Assembly (NCBI RefSeq): GCF_014696615.1
Contig: NZ_JACJQJ010000001.1
Span: 1-64,000, forward strand
Direction: 5' to 3'
From: Nostoc linckia FACHB-104
GTDB lineage: Bacteria; Cyanobacteriota; Cyanobacteriia; Cyanobacteriales; Nostocaceae
Length of the DNA: 64,000 nt
Shown: positions 1 to 8,622 of the stretch, piece by piece
How the letters are laid out: every line of letters begins with the position of its first letter
Numbering within the stretch: position 1 is the stretch's first letter
Translations under genes and position numbers: made by a program
The notes under the pieces: model-generated
Database searches by the model: none
What the model was told of the DNA's origin: nothing
The model's input: only the letters and a program-made list of their open reading frames with translations

Positions 1-115
1 AATTGGGGGATTCTCCCCCAAACCCCCGATTGGGTGACGGTTGCGTCCCCCAAACCCCCTCCAAAATTATTGTTCGGTTTTTTGTTGAGTAATACCAATT
101 GGAAAAAAGACATAG
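1..115. repeat. G/C-run intergenic repeat and MITE-end remnant
   Basis: The first 60 bases contain short G-runs and C-runs that can pair with one another, as in common cyanobacterial intergenic repeats. From 92 the sequence begins ATACCAATTGGAAAAAAGA, which matches the terminal repeat of the roughly 100-bp MITE-like elements at 8667-8765 and 24421-24521. Only one end is present here. Confidence 0.4.
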
Positions 116-337
116 CTATTTTGCTCTGCCTTTTTCTATATCGTCTAAAGCCCTTTCTGTACGTGCATTTGGATTAGTTTTAGGCTGCCAATTTGGAAAC
201 AACCCAACAACAAATTTATTGATGGCTGTGCGAGTTTGTAAGCTGGCAGAACTTAAGGGTTTGGGTAAGAAGCTGTCTCCAAAACCTACAAATATCAAGA
301 ACAACAAAAGCAACCATGTCGTAGCTGTCTTACGCAT
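116..337 (-). CDS. small secreted or membrane-anchored hypothetical protein
   Basis: A 73-residue protein with a positively charged start (MRKTATTW), one hydrophobic stretch (about residues 7-20, LLLLFLIFVGFGD) and a polar tail of about 50 residues rich in basic and Asn/Pro residues. This is the layout of a signal peptide or membrane anchor with a short exported domain. An ORF on the other strand (99-344) overlaps it but has no protein-like character, so I prefer this strand. The start is the first ATG, with no strong ribosome binding site. No family was recognised with certainty. The gene diverges from the methyltransferase gene that starts at 485. Confidence 0.45.
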   Translation of the reverse strand: MRKTATTWLLLLFLIFVGFGDSFLPKPLSSASLQTRTAINKFVVGLFPNWQPKTNPNARTERALDDIEKGRAK

Positions 338-484
338 TGTTTGATACCCAGCAATAGTAGATCAATAGTCTAATCGACATTTTTGCAAAACAGCCATATC
401 TTTTTTCTTCTTTGAGCTACCTCAAAGACAGCATGATAAATTCCTGGCAAAGTAAGAGTCAGATGAGTTCAGAGGGTCACACAG

Positions 485-1261
485 ATGACCAACCTTAGCC
501 TCAATTTGCAAACAGCTTCCGGACACCAAGTTTTAGCAGCCGCAGGTAAAAAATATTTGCGTCCTGGCGGCAGAATAGGTACAGATAAATTGCTCATGTG
601 GGCAAATTTCCAACCAGGAGAAACAGTTTTAGAGCTAGCTTCTAGCTTTGGTTATAGTGCGATCGCTCTTGCTCAACGCTACCATGTAAAAGTAATTGGA
701 ATAGAAAAGAATCACGAAAGTGTAATTCATGCCCGTGCTAATATTCATGCTGCTGGGTTAGATAACCAAATCGAAATTATTGAAGGTGATATTTTTCATC
801 TCGAGCAAATCCCAATTAAATTCGACTACGTTTTAGCAGAAGCTATTCTCACGATGCAATCTCCTCAGGGGAAAGCTAAACTTTTGACGGCAATTTATAA
901 TCGCCTGAAACCAGGAGGAAAATTCCTCTCTCATGAACTATTAGCTTGTAACAAAGAAGAACAAATTCGTGCTGAATTAGCTCAGGTAATTCGCGTTAAT
1001 TCTACACCACTTTCCGAATCTAGCTGGATTACAGCTTTCACAACAGCAGGATTACAAGTACAACAGCATCATACTGGTTCCATGAATTTATTGAATTGGC
1101 AACGAATGCTTCAAGAAGAAGGGATTGTGAACACCATCAAGATTTTGTGGAACATCTTAACGCAACCCCTAATCCGCAAGCGTGTTTTAGAAATGCGCTA
1201 TGTCTTCCATAAATATCATCAGGAATTAGGCTACATCCTCATATCTGCTGTTGCCCAATAA
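485..1261 (+). CDS. class I SAM-dependent methyltransferase
   Basis: A 258-residue protein with a Rossmann-type methyltransferase core. Motif I is VLELASSFGYSAIALA (about residues 48-63), the acidic end of strand 2 is VIGIEKN, motif II is EIIEGDIF, and motif IV is FDYVLAEAIL. A later KPGGKFLSHELL segment matches the post-IV loop of small-molecule methyltransferases. The substrate cannot be told. An AGAGGG stretch upstream of the ATG is a plausible ribosome binding site. It is the first of three same-strand genes with short gaps (45 and 17 bp), followed by a cupin and an unknown protein, so the three are probably co-transcribed and may act on one metabolite. Confidence 0.8.
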   Translation: MTNLSLNLQTASGHQVLAAAGKKYLRPGGRIGTDKLLMWANFQPGETVLELASSFGYSAIALAQRYHVKVIGIEKNHESVIHARANIHAAGLDNQIEIIEGDIFHLEQIPIKFDYVLAEAILTMQSPQGKAKLLTAIYNRLKPGGKFLSHELLACNKEEQIRAELAQVIRVNSTPLSESSWITAFTTAGLQVQQHHTGSMNLLNWQRMLQEEGIVNTIKILWNILTQPLIRKRVLEMRYVFHKYHQELGYILISAVAQ

Positions 1262-1306
1262 CATTATTTATCTGCCTCAATCGGTGTTTCATTATCCTCT
1301 AAAAAT

Positions 1307-1654
1307 ATGACTTCCACAATCACAAATAACCAATCTTTTGCTACTCAACTGCGAGAACAAATTGAATATCCCCATAGTGGAGTTCTCAGTAAAGTGCTGC
1401 TCAAAGACCAAGTTTGTCAATATACCTTATTTTGTCTAGCAGCTAATACAGAAATTTCGGAACATACTTCCACCCGTAATGCCACAATCAGCGTCATTGA
1501 AGGTAAAGGTTTACTAACTTTATGTGGTGAAAATATTGTTCTAGAGCCTGGTGTTTTAGTTTTTATGCCCGCTAACGCACCTCACGCTTTACAAACTGCA
1601 GAAAATCTCAGCTTTTTACTCATCCTTTCCGAGAAAGCATCAGATAAAAATTAA
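1307..1654 (+). CDS. small single-domain cupin protein
   Basis: A 115-residue cupin. The conserved beta-barrel pattern is visible as SEHTSTRNATISVIEGKGLL (motif 1, with His at EH and a following Glu) and PGVLVFMPANAPHAL (motif 2, with the usual Pro-x8-10-His spacing). Such proteins bind a metal or a small ligand and can be enzymes, sensors or storage proteins. It follows the methyltransferase by 45 bp and precedes an unknown gene by 17 bp, so a shared transcript is likely. Motif 1 keeps only part of the HxH set, so a catalytic metal site is uncertain. Confidence 0.8.
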   Translation: MTSTITNNQSFATQLREQIEYPHSGVLSKVLLKDQVCQYTLFCLAANTEISEHTSTRNATISVIEGKGLLTLCGENIVLEPGVLVFMPANAPHALQTAENLSFLLILSEKASDKN

Positions 1655-1671
1655 TTTTTGGATAAATAACT

Positions 1672-2163
1672 ATGCAATCACTAATTTCTACTTTCGCCCA
1701 ATACTCAGATATTGCTCAACCTCAATTAGAAGCAATACTATCTCACCCACTCAATGAATTTTTGAACTCGCCTGAACTACAGCAAAAACTAGACAGTTTA
1801 GATACTGATTTGCTCAAGGAAACATTACCAACAGCCGGAGCAGTTTTAGCTAAAGAACTACCACCTTTTTACAACTGGCTAAAAAATGAATTAGGAGTGA
1901 AGCGCGTTCCTGATAGTCCCGATCACACAACAGCTTGGGTAATTGGTTTTGTTCATCATCGCGAAAGTTTAACTAACTTAGTTAATTTACATCGTCCTGT
2001 ACCGCGTGCGGCTTTAGAAGCTTCCATTCCGCGCTTGATAGCATTATTTGATGGAGTACAAAGCGTTAAAGTACGTCACGAATGGCAAAAGGCGATCGCA
2101 ATTCTTTGTTTAGTTCTAGTAGTCGCAGCTCGCGAACAAGATAAATTAACTGTAGCTGTTTAA
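1672..2163 (+). CDS. hypothetical protein, third gene of the methyltransferase-cupin run
   Basis: A 163-residue soluble, mostly helical protein that I do not recognise. The centre contains TTAWVIGFVHHRESLTNLVNL, with paired histidines in a His-His-Arg-Glu segment that might be a ligand site, and a hydrophobic helix near the end (AIAILCLVLVVAARE). The start is the ATG 17 bp after the cupin stop codon. Base composition and HIP1 content resemble the neighbours. Function is unknown; co-transcription with the cupin is inferred from the spacing. Confidence 0.6.
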   Translation: MQSLISTFAQYSDIAQPQLEAILSHPLNEFLNSPELQQKLDSLDTDLLKETLPTAGAVLAKELPPFYNWLKNELGVKRVPDSPDHTTAWVIGFVHHRESLTNLVNLHRPVPRAALEASIPRLIALFDGVQSVKVRHEWQKAIAILCLVLVVAAREQDKLTVAV

Positions 2164-2438
2164 TTAGGCTGAAACCGATACTTGTGGGTTAAGGGGAAGG
2201 GGAAAAGGGGTAAGAAAAAACCTTTAACCCTTACCCTTTCACCTTTTCCCCAAACAAAATTCCCAGTTGAAAATCCTGAACCTAGCAGTATTGAGGCTGA
2301 AACACTTTCAGGAGATAGCAAGCCAAAATTGTACTGCTGGAATGCGATCGCCTATGAATGAATGGAAAGCGATTTTTAAGTAGGGTTATACCTACGTACT
2401 TTTTTTTGGATCGCTAGAATATAACCAAAAAACCGTAG
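2164..2438. terminator. intergenic region with imperfect inverted repeat after the three-gene run
   Basis: Purine-rich GGGGAAGGGGAAAAGGGGTAAG at about 2190-2212 faces a pyrimidine-rich partner (CTTACCCTTTCACCTTTTCCCC, about 2230-2252). The two arms could form a long imperfect hairpin that ends the upstream transcript. Similar polypurine hairpins are dispersed cyanobacterial repeats, so the terminator role is inferred. The rest of the gap shows one HIP1-like site and nothing else. Confidence 0.4.
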
Positions 2439-2957
2439 TTGTTGATCGAGCAAGTGCGAAAACATCAATTCATTTACATTTTTGTGGCGCTGAGTTTAGT
2501 TAGTATCCTAGGTTTTTCCTACTTCAGCCGCAAGCGATCGCGAATTCCTGTTTGTCAGCCATCAAAATTCATTGCTACTAAAGGTCAAAAATACTATGCC
2601 TATCCTGAAAAAATAGTAATTCAGCCTTGGCGCGGTCAACATCATGTCTATGCTGTATTTGCAGTTCCCAATCAATATAAAACTGACTATGTAATGCAAG
2701 TTACATTACCGGATAATGATACGGACTGCGGAACTATACATAATATTCCTAGCCCACAGAGTGAAGGCATTCAGGCTCCTCCAGGACATTATCTAGTTAA
2801 AGGGTACTTAAATACACGAATTGCTCTGTGGCTAATTGCCCAAGGTAAGGTAGGTGAATTGCAGCAACCTGCCAACTGGAAATTAGGCTACGGCGAGAAA
2901 ATCCCTAAAAAGCGTAAGAAAGCTACGTTGGGTATAGATTGGGGGTTGGGGAGATGA
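2439..2957 (+). CDS. membrane-anchored hypothetical protein
   Basis: 172 residues from a TTG start, or slightly fewer from the GTG 15 bp downstream. A single N-terminal membrane helix (about residues 11-27, IYIFVALSLVSILGFSYF) is followed by basic residues and an extracytoplasmic-type domain of beta-strand character with two cysteines. No family was recognised. The last few codons (IDWGLGR) run into a GGGGTTGGGGAGATGAGG intergenic repeat, so the natural C-terminus has probably been replaced by repeat sequence. The lack of an ATG start makes it less certain than its neighbours. Confidence 0.5.
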   Translation: MLIEQVRKHQFIYIFVALSLVSILGFSYFSRKRSRIPVCQPSKFIATKGQKYYAYPEKIVIQPWRGQHHVYAVFAVPNQYKTDYVMQVTLPDNDTDCGTIHNIPSPQSEGIQAPPGHYLVKGYLNTRIALWLIAQGKVGELQQPANWKLGYGEKIPKKRKKATLGIDWGLGR

Positions 2958-3050
2958 GGAGGCAGGGGGGCAGGGAGCAGGGAGCAGGGGGAGAAATTAC
3001 AATTACCAATTATCATGCCCAATGCCCAATGCCCAATGCCCCATGCCCCA
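2958..3050. repeat. short tandemly repeated repetitive sequences
   Basis: Polypurine repeats (GGGAGCAGGGAGCAGGG) are followed by four tandem heptamers of the CAATGCC/CCATGCC type at about 3016-3050. These are short tandemly repeated repetitive (STRR) sequences typical of filamentous cyanobacteria. They sit between convergent genes. Confidence 0.8.
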
Positions 3051-4259
3051 TTAAACCAACATTCCCGCAATGCAAGCAGTAATGAAGCCTGCGAGTAATC
3101 CACCAAGCATGGATTTTACACCCATACGGGCTAGGTCATGTTGGCGATCGGGTGCCATACCTGCAATGCCACCAATGGTAATGCCAATTGAGCCAAGATT
3201 TGCAAAATTACATAAGGCGTAAGTGGCAATAACTATGGCTCTTTGAGAAATTTTGCCGCTTTCAATGAGGCTTTTTAAATCTAAGAAAGCAATAAACTCA
3301 TTGAGAATTGTCTTTGTCCCTAATAATGCCCCAACTTGCAGACAATCTGCCCAAGGTACTCCCATCAACCAAGCTACGGGAGCCATTATGTAAGACAAAA
3401 TCCACTGCAATGACAACTGCGGTAAGCTTACCAACCCCCCTAACCATCCTAAAAGGGCATTCAAGGCTGCTAGTAAACTCAAAAAGGCAATAATCATTAC
3501 CCCAACGTTAACCGCTAGCTTCACACCGTCAATTGCTCCGCTAGTAATCGCATCAATTACATTTACATAATTGGTTTCCACATCAAGCTGGGCATGACCA
3601 ACAGTTGCTGATACTTCTGTTTCTGGGTAAAGTATTTTTGAAACCACCAAAGATACAGGCGCAGTCATAAAAAAAGCCGCAATTAGGTGTTCAGATGGGA
3701 TGCCAAATGATAAATAAGCTCCCAAAACTCCCCCAGCGATTGTGGCAAAACCACCGGTCATTACTGCATGGAGTTCTGATTGAGTCATTTTTGCAACATA
3801 GGGTTTAACTATTAACGCTGACTCTGTAGGCCCCAAAAATATGTTACTAGCACAGGATAAAGACTCAGAACCCGATGTTTTCATTGTTTTCATCATCACC
3901 CATGCCATGCCACCTATAACACGTTGCAAAATGCCATAGTAGTACAAAACACTAATAAAAGCAGAGAAAAAGATAATGGTGGGTAAAACTTGAAAAGCAA
4001 ATAAATGCTCCTTAAAATTCTCACCAAAGACAAATTTGGCACCAACATCAGAGAACGCTAAAAAATTAGTGACTACATCCCCTAGAGTTTTAAATACAGC
4101 AAAACCCCCAGGAGTTTTGAGAATTAGCAGTGCAAATATAAACTCCAAACCCAAACCCCAGGCGACAGTCCGCCAACGCACCGCGCTGCGATTCACAGAA
4201 AGCGCATAAGATATACCAATAAAAACTAAAATTCCTAACGCGGAGATAGCGCGTTCCAT
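3051..4259 (-). CDS. concentrative nucleoside transporter (CNT/NupC family)
   Basis: A 402-residue polytopic membrane protein of the CNT family, which imports nucleosides with a cation. Family features include the N-terminal gate region, FLGPTESALIVKPYVAKMT (the pore helix with the Pro-Thr-Glu-Ser signature), TGGFATIAGGVLGAYLSFG, and the conserved C-terminal ALCNFANLGSIGITIGG segment. The open frame extends 49 codons further upstream to 4406, but that part is not family-like and overlaps the divergent gene. I chose the ATG at 4259 because GGGAGTG lies just upstream and MERAISALGILVFIGISYAL is a typical start. It diverges from the PepSY-like gene at 4374. Confidence 0.9.
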   Translation of the reverse strand: MERAISALGILVFIGISYALSVNRSAVRWRTVAWGLGLEFIFALLILKTPGGFAVFKTLGDVVTNFLAFSDVGAKFVFGENFKEHLFAFQVLPTIIFFSAFISVLYYYGILQRVIGGMAWVMMKTMKTSGSESLSCASNIFLGPTESALIVKPYVAKMTQSELHAVMTGGFATIAGGVLGAYLSFGIPSEHLIAAFFMTAPVSLVVSKILYPETEVSATVGHAQLDVETNYVNVIDAITSGAIDGVKLAVNVGVMIIAFLSLLAALNALLGWLGGLVSLPQLSLQWILSYIMAPVAWLMGVPWADCLQVGALLGTKTILNEFIAFLDLKSLIESGKISQRAIVIATYALCNFANLGSIGITIGGIAGMAPDRQHDLARMGVKSMLGGLLAGFITACIAGMLV

Positions 4260-4373
4260 ATTCACTCCCAATAAATGCACAGCAAAACATTTGGTCACAA
4301 AGCATACACAAAAATAGGCCTGATTTGACAAATGTATTTGATAACCTGAAAGGTACTGTACTAGAGAAGCTTT

Positions 4374-4649
4374 ATGAACCGGATGTTTCGCAAATACCAT
4401 CGCCAAATTGCGATCGCTTTATGTATACCCTTATTTTTGACTGTGATCACTGGTATGGGGTATACAATCGCAGATGAATGGTTCCACCAAGGTGAGTTAG
4501 GAGAATTTTTGCTGCGAATTCATACTTTTGAGATCTTACGATTAGGTAAAATCTACCCAATTTTGAATGGTTTGGGATTAGTAGGTTTGCTCATCACTGG
4601 TTTAAGTATGACAGGCTTATTTCGCAAACGCCCAGAGCAAAATAACTAA
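4374..4649 (+). CDS. small PepSY-like two-helix membrane protein
   Basis: A 91-residue protein (start ATG 4374, alternative ATG 4383). It begins MFRKYHRQIAIALCIPLFLTVITGMGYTIADEW, like the first membrane helix of PepSY-associated transmembrane proteins (a His near the start, then a TM helix ending in TG). A loop with IHTFEILRLGKIYPILNGLGL is followed by a second TM helix (VGLLITGLSMTGLF) and a basic tail. Cyanobacteria carry stand-alone proteins of this size. Function is unknown. It is transcribed away from the nucleoside transporter, and the intergenic region is about 115 bp. Confidence 0.7.
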   Translation: MNRMFRKYHRQIAIALCIPLFLTVITGMGYTIADEWFHQGELGEFLLRIHTFEILRLGKIYPILNGLGLVGLLITGLSMTGLFRKRPEQNN

Positions 4650-5048
4650 CCTATTACATATTGAAATTACATACTTACTAATCAGGTTGGTTAACTGTTG
4701 ACTGTTGATATTTAACAGTCAACATTTAACAACAAAAAAAGACCCCCGGTGATTAGCCAGGGGATTCTGCAAGTCGGTATTGTCGCACAAAGACATTCGC
4801 GAGTTTTAAGATACCAATTTAGTAATAAAAATATCTGCCAAATTGCCAAATCTAGATGATGAGGGGATTGGGGACTGGTGATTGGGGATTGGGAAGATGA
4901 GGAAGAAATAAAAAACACCCATTACCAATTACCAATTACCTATAATTCACATTAAGCGTAAATCTTTAGCAAAGAGAATCAAATGCTACTGCAATAGTTA
5001 AAACCTCGGTTTTTAATCAAACATTATCTTAAAAAAATCTAAAAAAAT
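4650..5048. other. intergenic region with hairpin and repeats
   Basis: GTTGACTGTT (4697-4706) and AACAGTCAAC (4714-4723) form a perfect 10-bp stem with a 7-base loop, which could terminate the upstream gene. Polypurine STRR sequence (GATTGGGGACTGGTGATTGGGG) follows at about 4864-4893, then ATTACCAATTACC heptamers at about 4920-4940. I see no gene or structured RNA that I recognise. Confidence 0.5.
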
Positions 5049-6347
5049 ATGTTGAGTATCCCTGTGAATCTTGGTTTACCCCGTGTACCAAGTTTAGTGA
5101 CTTCCTTACCGGGGCCTCATGCTCAAGCAATTATAGAACGCGATCGCGCTGTGACTTCTCCTTCTTATACAAGAGATTATCCCTTAGTGGTGGCTAGGGG
5201 TGAAGGTTGTATGGTGGAGGATGTTGACGGTAATGTTTTCTTAGATATGACTGCAGGGATTGCGGTGACTAATACCGGACACGCCCACCCAGAAGTGATT
5301 GCAGCTATTCAAGCACAGTCAGCAAATCTTCTACATATGTCGGGGACTGATTTTTATTATGAACCGATGGTGGAATTAGCGGAAAAATTAGCTAGTCGCG
5401 CCCCTTTCCCCGCAGGTGCTAAAGTATTTTTTACCAATTCCGGGGCGGAATCTAACGAAGGAGCAATTAAACTAGCTCGATATTACACCAAGCGATCGCA
5501 AATCGTGGCATTTTTAGGTGCATTCCACGGACGTACTTATGGTGCAATGTCTTTGACTGCTTCTAAAGTAGTGCAAAGACAGAATTTTGGCCCCTTTGTA
5601 CCCGGTGTCACTCATATTCCTTACGGTACTCACGCCAGCTTAGATTATTTAGAAAAACATTTATTCCCGACAATGTTACCACCCCAGGAGGTAGCAGCAA
5701 TTGTTGTAGAAGCAATACAAGGAGAAGGTGGCTACATTGTACCCGAAGATGGTTTTTTACCAAGAATTCGGGAAATATGCGATCGCTATGGCATCCTGAT
5801 GGTAGTTGATGAAGTGCAATCGGGGATGGGGCGCACCGGACACTTATTTGCAATTGAGCATTGGGGAGTGATGCCTGATATTATTACCACAGCCAAAGGT
5901 ATCGCTAGCGGCTTACCTTTAGGTGCAATTATTTCTCGCCCAGAATTAATGACTTGGCCTCCAGGGGCCCATGCTACAACATTTGGTGGAAATCCCGTAG
6001 CTTGCGCTGCTGGTATTGCGACACTACGACTTTTAGAAAGCGGTTTAATGGCTAACGCCTTGCAAATGGGAGAGTTATTACAAACAGGTTTAACTCAATT
6101 ACATGAAAAATTTCCCCGCCTATCGTTACCACGAGGTAAAGGTTTAATGGTAGCAGTGGATTTATGGGATGAAGAAGGTAATCTTGATCGTAATCTGCGC
6201 GATCGCATCATTCAAGAAGCTTTCTTGCGAGGTTTATTATTGCTTGGTTGTGGTAAAGCTGCAATTCGTTTTTGCCCACCTTTAGTTATCGATAGCAATC
6301 AAATTCATATTGCTTTAGATATTCTCTCAAATATCTTAAGTTCCTAA
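5049..6347 (+). CDS. class III PLP-dependent aminotransferase (acetylornithine/GABA family)
   Basis: A 432-residue class III (fold type I) aminotransferase. It has the family landmarks FTNSGAESNEGAIKLAR (phosphate-binding region), AFHGRTYGAMSLT, the MVVDEVQSGMGRTG strand with Asp254 that pairs with the pyridine nitrogen, and the PLP lysine Lys283 in TTAKGIASGLPLGA. Length fits acetylornithine, 4-aminobutyrate and lysine or aminoadipate omega/alpha-aminotransferases, and the sequence alone does not decide among these. The DUF1338 gene 110 bp downstream on the same strand belongs to the 2-oxoadipate dioxygenase family, which hints at a lysine or aminoadipate substrate (inference). Confidence 0.85.
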   Translation: MLSIPVNLGLPRVPSLVTSLPGPHAQAIIERDRAVTSPSYTRDYPLVVARGEGCMVEDVDGNVFLDMTAGIAVTNTGHAHPEVIAAIQAQSANLLHMSGTDFYYEPMVELAEKLASRAPFPAGAKVFFTNSGAESNEGAIKLARYYTKRSQIVAFLGAFHGRTYGAMSLTASKVVQRQNFGPFVPGVTHIPYGTHASLDYLEKHLFPTMLPPQEVAAIVVEAIQGEGGYIVPEDGFLPRIREICDRYGILMVVDEVQSGMGRTGHLFAIEHWGVMPDIITTAKGIASGLPLGAIISRPELMTWPPGAHATTFGGNPVACAAGIATLRLLESGLMANALQMGELLQTGLTQLHEKFPRLSLPRGKGLMVAVDLWDEEGNLDRNLRDRIIQEAFLRGLLLLGCGKAAIRFCPPLVIDSNQIHIALDILSNILSS

Positions 6348-6362
6348 GTGATGATTTATAAA

Positions 6363-6396
6363 GTAGGGTGCGTTAGCGACAGCGTAACGCACCATC
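6363..6396. repeat. palindromic intergenic repeat (GGTGCGTTA family)
   Basis: GGTGCGTTA and TAACGCACC form a 9-bp stem around a 9-base loop just after the aminotransferase stop codon. GTAGGGTGCGTT repeats of this kind are dispersed in cyanobacterial genomes; degenerate relatives occur near 37023 and 51262. It may also act as a terminator, although no U-run follows. Confidence 0.6.
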
Positions 6397-6456
6397 TGTC
6401 TCGGTGTATTACTTCACTATTTACTGATAAATATAAAATCTAAAATTTTCTAGCTT

Positions 6457-7374
6457 ATGAAACCCCAAATAGCCCTTCATCTCTATTCATCTCTCTGGGA
6501 AGAATACAGCACCCGAGTAAGTTATGCCCGCAGCTATCAACAAATGATTACTGCTGCGGGTGGAACTGTTGCTAATGACCACATTGCTTTGCGTTCTTTG
6601 CGTTTATCTCTCGATACGCCTACAGGTAAAGTTAATTTGGGAATTAATTATCTAGAACAATTAGCTATAGCTTTAGGTTATATAGCAGCAGGAGAATATA
6701 TTTTCCCAGAAACTCACTTATATGCCCGTCATTATAGTCATCCTCAGCAGGCAGAATTTGACTTGCCCAAGCTATTTATTAGCGAGTTAATTGTAGATGA
6801 ATTGCCCACTAAGATTGCTCAATACATATATCAAACAGTATCTGCAATTGATTACGAACTCATATATTCTCTACCAAATTCACTCAAGGAAGATGAAAAC
6901 GAAAAAATTATTGCCCAACAATTTCTAAAAATGTTTACCCGTCCTTGGAAAACTCCCCAACGTTCTGTTGTGGAAGCAGTGAATCAGGTCACTCAGTATG
7001 GTGCTTGGGTATTGTTGCATGGTTATGCGGTCAATCATTTTACCGGCTACGTCAACCGCCAAAACACTACAAAATACCCAGATATTGATGCCACAGTTCA
7101 AGGTTTAATTAACTTGGGTATTCCAATGAAAGCCGAGATAGAAGGTCATATTGCCTGCGGTTTGCGTCAAACAGCAACCCAAGCTGTAACAGAAATGGTA
7201 ACTGTTTTCGATGATAGTAACAATGCAGAAATTCAGATTCCCTGGACTTATGCTTATTATGAAATTGCTCAACGTTATCCCGTTGAAATAGAGCCAGGAA
7301 AATATATACTTTTTGATGCTTTCTTAGGTAAAAATGCCCAGCATTTATTTGAAATGACAAGAATATCTAAGTAA
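6457..7374 (+). CDS. DUF1338 protein, 2-oxoadipate dioxygenase/decarboxylase-like
   Basis: A 305-residue DUF1338 protein. Characterised members (HglS/YdcJ type) are Fe(II) enzymes that turn 2-oxoadipate into D-2-hydroxyglutarate in lysine catabolism. The likely metal ligands are His42 (NDHIALRSL), His194 (YAVNHFTGYV) and Glu269 (YYEIAQR). Arg46, four residues after the first His, matches the substrate-binding Arg of the family. The protein is shorter than the roughly 450-residue YdcJ type and so belongs to a compact subgroup. It follows a class III aminotransferase in the same direction. The substrate assignment is inferred from family knowledge and context. Confidence 0.75.
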   Translation: MKPQIALHLYSSLWEEYSTRVSYARSYQQMITAAGGTVANDHIALRSLRLSLDTPTGKVNLGINYLEQLAIALGYIAAGEYIFPETHLYARHYSHPQQAEFDLPKLFISELIVDELPTKIAQYIYQTVSAIDYELIYSLPNSLKEDENEKIIAQQFLKMFTRPWKTPQRSVVEAVNQVTQYGAWVLLHGYAVNHFTGYVNRQNTTKYPDIDATVQGLINLGIPMKAEIEGHIACGLRQTATQAVTEMVTVFDDSNNAEIQIPWTYAYYEIAQRYPVEIEPGKYILFDAFLGKNAQHLFEMTRISK

Positions 7375-7980
7375 TACTAATTTGAAAAAAGAATGTAACA
7401 GATTGTAGGGGCAAGGCATTGTCTTGCTCTCTAGAATATTATTGATATATCTTGATAGCAATGTTGGTAGGTTGGACAATATCTATAAAGTTAAAATCAA
7501 AATTTAAGCTAACCATATTTTTCCCTCTACGCTTACTGAGTATGGTGCTAGGTATTTACTAAAAGCAAAGAACGCCAAACTAATTTCCAGCCCTAAAATC
7601 TGCAAAGACTTTCAGGTTTAGAGTAGATTTTTCCCAACTAGCATTTCCTATATCAATAAAAAGGTTTCACTTAATTTAAAGTGAAAAATTTACAGTCTTA
7701 GCTCCATCCTCCTAGCGATTGATTTAGATGGCTGCTATCATTTTTTATTTTGCTTTGAAATTATCAAGAATTACTTTTATTTGACTATATTGTCATCTAT
7801 ATATCACAATCGTTTTCACAAATTTTAATCAAATTTTGCCCAAGATAATAACTTGATTCTTGCTAAGAATATGACAAAATTAGCCTATAGAGAGATGATT
7901 TTTTATCTAAATAATGGAATATATATAATTTCCAAGTATTAAAATTGCAAAACGAAAAATCTTATAGCACAGGAGTTTGC
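7375..7980. other. AT-rich intergenic region with MITE remnant
   Basis: The first part (7374-7439) is a half copy of the MITE-like element: ATACTAATTTGAAAAAAGAATG, then TGTAGGGGCAAGGCATTG and its partial complement. The rest is AT-rich, contains no convincing ORF, and probably holds the promoter of the downstream cupin gene. Confidence 0.5.
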
Positions 7981-8445
7981 ATGACTTTACCAATCAAAGA
8001 AATTATATTAGCGCCAGGAGAAGGCAATCACCTCATCATCGGTAAGAGCGAAGTAACATTCAAAGTACTTGGTACTGATACTAACGGACACTTAGGATTG
8101 TTTGAAAACTTAATACAACCAGGAGGAACTGCACCCATACTACACATTCACCGCAAGATGGAAGAAATGTTTTATGTTCTAGAGGGAGAAGTTGAAATTG
8201 TAGTTGGTAATCAAACAGTACAGGGTCTCCCAGGAGCTTTTGTATTAGTTCCTCCTGGAACTCCTCATACATTTAGTAACCTAGGAAACACACCTGCAAA
8301 GTTATTAATTATGTTTTGTCCCGCAGGAGAACGAGAAAAGTATTTTGAAGGTTTAGCTAAACTCCTAAAAGAAGGACAAACACCCGATAAAAAAGCTCTC
8401 CTAGAATTGATGCGACAATTTGACCAAGAGCCAGTAGATATTTAA
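7981..8445 (+). CDS. cupin domain protein
   Basis: 154 residues from the ATG at 7981, chosen because AGGAG sits 5 bp upstream; an in-frame TTG 36 bp earlier lacks a ribosome binding site. A complete cupin motif 1 is visible (PILHIHRKMEEMFYVLEGEVEI, with HxH and a Glu ligand) and motif 2 is PGAFVLVPPGTPHTFSN. All four usual metal ligands are therefore present, unlike in the cupin at 1307. This type resembles quercetinase- or oxalate-decarboxylase-like small cupins; the actual substrate is unknown. It stands alone between two repeat-rich gaps. Confidence 0.85.
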   Translation: MTLPIKEIILAPGEGNHLIIGKSEVTFKVLGTDTNGHLGLFENLIQPGGTAPILHIHRKMEEMFYVLEGEVEIVVGNQTVQGLPGAFVLVPPGTPHTFSNLGNTPAKLLIMFCPAGEREKYFEGLAKLLKEGQTPDKKALLELMRQFDQEPVDI

Positions 8446-8622
8446 TTAGTCGGTATTAGTTCAAGTTGCATACACTACTTTGTTAGTCTTCATAAACTAT
8501 GACGCAAGTTCTGCGTTCAATTCCTCTACATTAACAAACAGCAAGAAAATTCAAAATATTATAAAAGCAATAATGTAATTTTTCAAATGCCTATTTGAAA
8601 AAAAAATATCGCATATACATGA

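Noticed and set aside
99-344. Plus-strand 81-codon ORF
   Set aside because: It overlaps the minus-strand ORF with a signal-like N-terminus, and its own composition is not protein-like.
4260-4406. 49-codon N-terminal extension of the nucleoside transporter
   Set aside because: No family similarity, it overlaps the divergent gene's start, and a clear ribosome site precedes the ATG at 4259.
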